Source of the DNA: Okapia johnstoni
Lineage: Eukaryota; Chordata; Mammalia; Artiodactyla; Giraffidae
Direction: 5' to 3'
DNA: 64,000 nt
Assembly: GCA_024291935.2 (NCBI GenBank)
Contig: CM044321.1
Span: forward strand, 64,474,985 to 64,538,984
Both the position numbers and the translations under genes were made by a program. Below are positions 56,231 through 64,000 of the stretch, piece after piece. The stretch's first letter is position 1. Each line of letters begins with the position of its first letter. The notes under the pieces are model-generated. The model was not told the DNA's origin. It made no database searches and worked only from the letters and a program-made list of their open reading frames with translations.

Positions 56231-59200
56231 GTTAAAGAAGCCAGAAGGAAGGAACTAAACAAAAAATGTGACACTTAAGTTCAGTCTTCTCCACTTTAAG
56301 ATCTCACAGACGTCAAGTGAATAGTTGGAACTTCTAATCTGACCAGGTGGCATTTCAACAAGTCAATCCGTGGACAACAAACATGTGCTAGGATGGTTTG
56401 GGTGTTTGATTCTGGGCAGAAGCTGGAATAGCAAACCCTCCTTAACAATATTTTCTAGCCCTAACACGTGAAACCCAAAACACACTGAACTGAGTTGATA
56501 TATGTAACTTAAGTATTATTGGATTTTTAAATATTTAAGAAGTTATCCCTTGGGGAAATATGGAGCAAGGAGTGAAATAATAATAAGAATGAAAATCACA
56601 ACCTACTTAAGAGCAGGTTGTATCAATAATAATGTAAGTTTTAAATGTGAAGAATAGATTGGAAAGGTAACTTTAAAATATCTGGAGTACAGAATGTTTC
56701 AAAAGATGAAAGAAAGAATACTAATGTAAAGGGATTTATAATATATACTCCGAATAAAAAGAAGTAATCTTGGGTTGAAACTGTAATTTCAAAGTGAAAA
56801 GCATTATTAAAAAGGCAGGGCTTCAAGTTGGACAGAATAGATATTGAAGAAACTCTAGAAACACAAAGTGACAAATCTGAGGTATTTTATTTCTCTCGGT
56901 CCTGAATTATATATACCAAAATTAGATGAGCAGAGAGTAGTCACAAAGGTACTTTGTGGAGCACATGTTAGTTTGTATCATAAGATGACTCTCATTTTAT
57001 AGATGGAATGAGTCGACCAAAGTTGAGGTTTAATCAAAAAGATCTGGGGGATGGTAAATAAGCAGTAATTAGGTTAAACCAGAGAAGAAAACTTTACTTC
57101 TGATATGGATTTAAAAGACCTATATGTGACACAGAATTACATAAAAATTAACAGATAAACCAATTTTATTTTAAAGTAAGTAGCAACCATTCCTTAAGGG
57201 AACAGTGCCCTTGAACATCAAGTTAGTGCCTTCTGAATTAGCAATACTTGAAACCAATGCTCACATAACTCTGACCATGACAGCATCAAGTCTACTCTAA
57301 GGTGCAAATTGTGATTATCACTCAATCATTATATTTGTAACAACAGCTCCTGAAGAAGTTAACAAGGTATTTTGCTACTTATCTTTTTTATATGTTAACT
57401 TACTGCTTAATAATGTACCTTAAAGTGCACCAAAACACACTCAGCTTCTCAGCTGATAAATCTAAAGCTTTAAAAATGCCTGTGTGATGGGTTATATTTG
57501 GCATATTTTATTGCCTAGCCCTCAAATGTCTTTCTTCATACAAAAGCCAGCCGTACTCAATCTTAAAATTTATGTTAAGACTCAAAAGGCATAAAAATCC
57601 TCTTTATGGAATACCCCATTCTCTGGCTCTGAACTGCATCTTCATCTGTAGAGTGTTTGCAATTTGGTAACTATTACTGAATAATTGTAACACAAAAGAT
57701 TCCACTTGAAAGAAAACAGTTTCTGTCTTACTGTCTACAAAGAGACATTAAAATTTGTAGCTTCTACAAAAATCATATGAATCAAGTTTTTAGGGCTTAT
57801 ATTAGCTTGAAAAGCTATTAAAACAGTTCTTAGGGCTCAGCTGTCTATACCTAAAAGTAAAGGAGCTGATTATATCTTTAATGATACACATCAGCCTTTC
57901 TTCATGGAAGATTGTTTTCAACTTGATGCTAATGGCCTAAGATTCAATTAGTAAAGACATGATTCATCTTATTTTTCTGGGGACTTGTATCATATTGGTA
58001 ACTGGTCTTTCCTGACAGACTTCAGAGCTTCATTTTCTTTGTTTCCTTCCTGAATTGCTACTAAAATGCTTATGGGTTTGTCTTACAGATTTTTTATATT
58101 TCTAAAATAATATTATAAAAATATAAATACCATGCTTCCTCCATAGAATTCTCCCCACAGATTTTACATTATATAGCACACATTTCATGTTTAGAATTTA
58201 TCATTACCATGCAAATTGGATAAATAGTAGCCAAAGTACCAAATCCTATTTGAAAAGAGGATTAAAGGTTTTACCATGCCAAACAAAACTGACAAAAAGT
58301 TTTTTACATATGAAGTTGGTAGGAGACAAATGTAAACTGTTTAAGATCATTTTATTTGATCTGTTATCTAAGCAATGAGACTATTAATAGCATTTACTTT
58401 TACAAAATGTTGAACAAAAGTTGGATTTTCTTCTGGTTTGTGGAGATGGTCTCTGGTATGTAGTGCATTAAGACATGTTAGGTTGTTTTAGTTTCTTCCA
58501 CTAATTATCCTAGTGCCACACTTTTTTTTTTTTCCTTGAATGACTCAATACCCTCCATTTTTGTTTTTGTTGTTTTTCAGAATGCCTCACTAGTTGTTTA
58601 CAAAAAAGTGAGATTAAAAAAACAGATAAACAGACATTGAGACTTTTATGTTTGAGAAACCATATAATCTCAAACATTAAAAAAAGTGCATATAGAAAAA
58701 AATTAACACAGGGATGTGATATAATGAAAACACAGTATAAGACAAAGCTATATTAAAACATCCTTGTAAAAAACAACCTTATTATACTAATATTAATAAT
58801 CTTAAAATGCCAAAAAATTAAACTTTAAAAAAAAGTCACAATATGCATATTATTTGCATTTATTTTCTTTTTTTCTTAATGACTATTAGATACTGAAAAT
58901 ACTATATGAAAATAGAGTATAAATTATAATAAATATTTATTTTCTAGCATTACTTGTTAGAAAAAGGGAGTGGTAAAATGCTTCTGTAGTATCACTATCT
59001 GGGCCACATTTATTCCATCACACAGTTAATTCCTAAAGCTGAAACAATCATTACATTTTGATGTTCATCTGTTTTATTGAACTACCACATGGGAGATTTA
59101 TGGGAATGCTATCATGTCAGGGTCACAAGATTAAGTGAACAGTGATGACAGTAAATAAGCCATTTCTCTATATTCCAAAGGATTTAACTCAGTTACTTAA

Positions 59201-60365
59201 AATGCCATAAACATAAATAGTCTTCTCTCTCTACATTGTATTTGTGACAGATGACTTCAAAATATAGCACTCTAGGGCAATGGCACTTTCCAACTAAACA
59301 GGCAACCCTTATTGTTGACAAAAGACACTAAACTACTTGTAAACACAAATATTAAAAACAATTTCACATTCTAATCCATAAAATTTTAGTGTGCATAAAA
59401 TATAGAGCAGTATCACTGTTAACGACTCATTTATAAAAGCAAAAAAATGTAGTTATAAATAGGGTATTTGCTGAAGAAAATACTATTCAAATTCAAATTC
59501 TTAAATGTTTATAAAAATGTTTTCATGTCATTTCATGAGTTTCAAAAAGTCGATGAGTTTAACATTATTTTAGGGAGTGTAGTGATATTTAAGTAAAAAT
59601 ATCTAAAATATCTAAAAAAATATCAAAAAACAAGCTTATAAAAACAATTACCTCAAAGGCATCCAGAGAGTTTTCTCAACAGCCTAATAATGTACTATCT
59701 CCAGTGATTCCTACAAAATTGCCAGCTGCCAAGATAACAGATGTTACTGCCTGAAAAACATTTTCTACAGTTTGGTATATGAATATTTTAATTAGCAGCC
59801 AAATACAGGACTGAGGGACTGTGATAAGCTCAATTTAACTCTAGGCACTTACTGCAAATGGTCAAAAAATTTTAACTTTATGCTATTTGAAGGTCAAGGA
59901 GAAGTTTTGTTACTGTGGAGATCCAAAACATTAATTTTGATTTTAAAACTAATGATTTCAATGCCTGAGAAAGTGTCTAGTTTTTGTGAGTTTTATTATT
60001 TTATATTTGTTTATTGATTTTCTTCATTATTTTCATTGGTGTAGATTATGTCATTCTAATGTTATATGAAGTATTTTACGAAGTATTTTACTTGGAGAGA
60101 CTTACTAAAATCATCATCTTGATTGCTCAAAAAAATCTATATATTTTAGAGGAAAAAAAGCAGTAGAAATGATATTGGTTATCAAACAGACGTTTCAGCT
60201 TGATCTCCTTCACATCCAAATAACAGGCGTTTCTGGTCCTGACTCACACAATCCTTAGTGATCTAAAATCATCTAGCTCTCTCAAGTAATTGTTCTTACC
60301 TATATAATTTGCATTAGATTTCTAACGGAGAATTATCTGACAGGCTGTTAAAATTTTCTCTCTCT
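56231..60365. other. 4.1-kb intronic stretch without recognised repeats
   Basis: AT-rich with scattered A and T runs. No exon with acceptor and donor that I can recognise, and no SINE or BovB motif. Frames at 56641-56874 and 58187-58378 appear to be chance. Confidence 0.5.
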
Positions 60366-60489
60366 TTGCTGAATCTGGTTATACCACTTTGGTCTCTTCC
60401 CCATTTGGAATATTCTCCCAGCTTCCCAGGCTTTTCCTTATTTACTGAAGATTCAGAAGTTGCTCATAATCTTCCTTTCCATCCCAAAT

Positions 60490-61366
60490 ACTGGAATTAT
60501 ACGTCAAGGCTGTATACATCATGCAAAATATCGAGCTGGATGAATCACAAGCTGGAATCAAGATTGTCGGGAGAAGTATCAATACCTCAGATATGCAGAT
60601 GACACTACTCTAACTGCAGAAAAGTAAAATGGAACTAAAGAGCCTCTTCATGAGGGTGAAAGAGGAGAGCGAAAAAGCCAGCTTAAAATTCAACATTCAA
60701 AAAACTAAGATCATGGCATTCAGTCCCTCTACTTCATGGTGAAGAGAAGGGGAAAAAGTTGAAGCAGTGACAGATTTTCTTTCTTTGGGCTCCAAAATCA
60801 CTGCAAATGGTGACTGCAGCTACGAAATTCAAAGATGCTTGCTACTTGGAAGGAAAGTGTGACAAACCTAGACAGGATATTAAAAAGCAGACACATCACT
60901 TTGCCAACAAAATTCTGTTCAGTCAGAGCTATGGTTTTCCCAGTAGTTGGTATGATGTGACAGCTGGACCATAAAGAAGGCTGAATGCCAAAGAATCAAT
61001 GTTTTTGAATTGTGGTGCTAGAAAAGACTCTTTAGAGTCCCTTGGACTGCAAGGAGATCAAACCAGTCAATCCTAAAGGAAATCAACCCTCAATATTCAT
61101 TGGAAGGACTGATGCTGAAGCTGAAGCTTCTATACTTTGGCTACCTTATGCAAAGAGCCGACTCACTTAAAAAGAGCCTGACACTGGGAAAGATTGAAGC
61201 CAAAAGTAGAAGAAGGCTGAAGAGAATAAGATGGTTAGATAACATCACTAACTCAGTGGAGAAGAATTTGAGTAAACTCTGGGAGGCAGTGAAGGACATG
61301 GAAGCCTGGTGTGCTGTAGTCCACGGGTTCACAAAGAGTTGGACATGACTTAGCAACTAAATAATA
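60490..61366 (+). pseudogene. BovB reverse-transcriptase fragment and 3' end, old copy
   Basis: Starts at ACGTCAAGGCTGTATAC (motif B region) and, after a missing ~40 bases, resumes at ATCATGCAAAATATCGAGCT. RYADDTTLTAE (motif C intact) follows at about 60590-60620. The 3' half is read at 61100-61348 ([34 protein letters not shown]). Frameshifts and stops are frequent, and the end GACTTAGCAACTAAATAATAAC differs from the (ACTGA)n tail of younger copies, so it belongs with the older type seen at 30735. Confidence 0.9.
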
Positions 61367-63453
61367 ACAATTCAACCTAAGTGCCAAATGCAAGATTGCA
61401 TCCTTTCAGTTTCTTGATCTCATTACTATGATTTTCAACTTGACTCCACTTAATTATTGTATTTTTATGACCACATTCTGGATTTGTTAATCTGTTCTGA
61501 TATATTTCTGAAATTTTAAAATTCAAACATCTGAGAGATTCCCATACCTTCAGTTCACTAACTCTTATTTTCTTGACTCCATTATTTTCTGTGTATCAAT
61601 CCCCGGCTTTCTTTACTTTGCTTCCTTCCTTAACTATTTTAGATTATCACTTATCACTCGATCACTTCAATCACTTTCTTATTTGTAACTTAATATGTTC
61701 ACTCCTTTGCCTTGATGAAACTATCCAGCAATAAACAACCCTAGAAGTGATGAATTAAAGATAATGTGCTTTTTATCCTATTTACAGATATAGCTTAATA
61801 GTCACAGATACAGCTCTTTCTGTTTTTGGTTGTTGACAGAATATAAGCAGTTTCTTACATGTTTTAAAAATTTACAATTAGGCTCCTTCCTTTTATTTGG
61901 AAGGAAATGGGAGTATAGACCTTGTAATCTGTTGTATATTCAAATGTTTTGCTGTGTCAGAGAAAACATCATGTGATACATTCAGAGAAGTTGGGAAAAG
62001 AATTCAAAATACAGTATAATTAACCCAAAATAAAAACCTCACTACCTTACAAGAATCCATATTCTAATAATTTTCGGTGGTTGGAAGAAGAAAACATATA
62101 GATGTATTGCTGACACGACCTGTTGAGGGGCAATGTTGTGTACGTGTGTTGTATGGGGAATGGGACATGAGAGAAAGAAGTAAATCAGGGAATAAGAGAG
62201 ATGAAATTTGTTGGGGATTGGAAATATATATTTGGCCATGTCTAAGAAGTTCACCATATGCATGAACAGTGACCCACTGTCATATGGAGCTCTATTTTTT
62301 TCTTCATGGTAGACTTTTCCATTAAAATATGCTCCAGGCAAGGCAAACTCAACAATCATCTTCCCACCTACACCACTTCTTTCAGTGACTCTGAGTTCTA
62401 AGAACGGCAACACCATTACCCAGCGAGTAATGACAGCAACCTGGGCAACATTCTTGATTCTTTACTAACCATTTAATCATCAAGTCACAATGACGTTACA
62501 TAATTTTAGATGTATGTTTTCTATTAAAGTGGTTAGAATCAGTGACCTAAATTAATTAGAATACAATGAGTCGAACGTTAAAGATTCAAGTACCCAAGGA
62601 AAATGAAAATCTGTTCCATGGTTACAGAACCTATAGTTCAGACAAATGGTTGCAAAAAAATCCCAGCCAGGGAATAAAATGGATCAGAAAATTAAGCAAA
62701 ATCCCCTCTACACTCTATGCCAACTTCTCCAAAATAAGGAGAAGGGTTCTGAATCTAGAAATCTGAGGCTATTTTTACCTTCTTCGCAGATATGAGATAT
62801 TCCTTTTAAAAGGCAGCTGAACTATCCCAGAAGACATGCTGGACAATGAATCTTGAGGGGAGAAGAGACTGAGGTATCCAGGGTTTGGGTAGTTTATTGA
62901 AAGACTAAGAAAATGATGTAAGAAGAGGGTCGTGAAAGTGAGATGGTACATTTACTTCCAATGAAAGGACAGGAATATGTGCAGCTGTTCCCCAGGTACC
63001 ACAGCTCCTTGCATTAATGCAGAAACTAAAGTCTAATTTTGCCCAGAAACAGACCTGCTTTCAAGACTAAATTAAGAGTATCTCGAGAGCCCAGAATAAA
63101 ATGAAGATCCAGAGCTTTACACTAATAAGATTACTAGAATCTCAGCATAATCCTTGAGGGTGTGGGGCCCTATTAATAAATAAGACTGAGTTTTCCAACA
63201 GTCCCATGGAGGGGACTCAGAGCAAATTAATTAGGGTTTAACTAAAATCTGAGTACAGTAGTTGTAGTTCATACCCATTATAGATGGCATCAGTGAACTT
63301 CTTAAGACAAAGGACACAGAAATGGAGCCAGGAAGTAAAAGTTAATACAACTGTTTCAGAATATTCCAAATCTAGACTTTGTTTCAAAAGCATATGATTT
63401 TCACTTCAAACACTACTTGCTCACTCCTTGCTTTCTGTTTTAGGGTTTAATGT
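61367..63453. other. Intronic sequence, nothing recognised
   Basis: About 2.1 kb. Frames at 62042-62416 (minus) and 62566-62766 (plus) have no recognised family and no splice context. Confidence 0.45.
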
Positions 63454-63935
63454 AAGTTAAAGGTCCGTCTAGTCAAGGCTATGGTTTTTCCAGTGGTCAT
63501 GTATGGATGGGAGAGTTGGACAGTGAAGAAAGCTGAGCGCCGAAGAATTGGTGCTTTTGAACTGTGGTGTTGGGAGAAGATTCTTGAGAGTCCCTTGGAC
63601 TGCAAGGAGATCCAACCAGTCCATCCTAAAGGAGATCAGTCCTGGGTGTTCATTGGAAGGACTGATGTTGAAGCTGAAACTCCAATACTTTGGCCACCTC
63701 ATGCGAAGAGCTGACTCATTGGAAAAGACCCAAATGCTGGGAAGGATTGGGGGCAAGAGGAGAAGGGGACGACAGAGGATGAGATGGTTGGATGGCATCA
63801 CCGACTCGATGGACATGGGTTTGGGTAAACTCTGGGAGTTGGTGATGGACAGGGAGGCCTGGCATGCTGCAATTCAAGGGGTCGCCAAGAGTTGGACACG
63901 ACTGAGCGACTGAACTGAACTGAACTGAAAGTTAA
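63454..63935 (+). mobile_element. BovB 3' end with 7-bp target-site duplication
   Basis: AAGTTAA occurs at 63454-63460 and 63929-63935, so the insertion is about 63461-63928. It starts at AGGTCCGTCTAGTCAAGGCT, encodes [20 protein letters not shown], shifts frame by one base near 63572-63580 (TGTTGGGAGAAGATTC) and continues as [18 protein letters not shown] and [19 protein letters not shown] to the tail GAACTGAACTGAACTGA. The sequence and tail are close to the young consensus. Confidence 0.93.
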
Positions 63936-64000
63936 TATTTTGTGCTTATAATGCTTATTTTGAGTCATTTCATTACTTTGACTTTAAATTCTTGATAGAG

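Noticed and set aside
62042..62416. 124-codon minus-strand frame
   Set aside because: No recognised family, no conserved motif, no splice sites or promoter context; length is within chance expectation for a 64-kb AT-rich window.
1..64000. CRISPR array, operon, phage or bacterial system
   Set aside because: Repeats are dispersed retrotransposons rather than regular spaced repeats. There are no dense same-strand ORFs or ribosome-binding sites, and the splice-bounded exon and ruminant SINEs exclude a prokaryotic origin.
1..64000. Endogenous retrovirus
   Set aside because: No LTR pair, primer-binding site, or gag/pro/env-like frame was recognised. All reverse-transcriptase sequence is BovB or L1 type.

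Overview
The window is vertebrate, ruminant nuclear DNA. It is AT-rich, almost free of long conserved reading frames, and packed with repeats found in Bovidae and relatives: BovB (RTE-type LINE), the tRNA-derived Bov-tA SINE, the BovA/BovA2 SINE with a (GCA)n tail, a bovine-type L1 3' end and one CHR-type SINE. Older mammalian repeats (L1, L2, MIR, a MER20-like hAT relic) lie beneath them. The species (cattle, yak, buffalo, sheep, goat) cannot be decided from the sequence alone.

The only host coding sequence I can support is one 125-bp exon on the minus strand (9377-9501). It has a good acceptor and donor and encodes 41 complete codons of a BEACH-family protein, best read as neurobeachin (NBEA), just ahead of the PH-BEACH module. 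The rest is therefore most likely the two flanking introns of that gene: 1-9376 is downstream intron and 9502-64000 is upstream intron.

Eleven BovB insertions cover roughly 17 kb, about a quarter of the window: 1-484 (+), 5779-7440 (-), 13409-14555 (+), 20987-24600 (- with an inverted 5' part), 30735-33242 (-), 33805-36134 (- with a short inverted 5' end), 42751-44131 (-), 49183-51407 (+ with an inverted 5' part), 51860-52190 (+), 60490-61366 (+) and 63461-63928 (+). All are dead. The best preserved, at 5779-7440, keeps a 552-codon open frame, but the first aspartate of its reverse-transcriptase YADD box is changed to glycine. Three copies have the structure left by twin priming, and one of these is bracketed by a perfect 11-bp target-site duplication.

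SINEs are scattered throughout, several with clear target-site duplications. A broken L1 (about 11.7-15.9 kb) carries a BovA2/BovB composite at a point where much of its interior is missing. The longest stretch without obvious young repeats is about 36.15-42.74 kb. I found no RNA gene, CRISPR array, endogenous retrovirus or new multi-gene system. The notable content is retrotransposon insertion structure around a neurobeachin exon.
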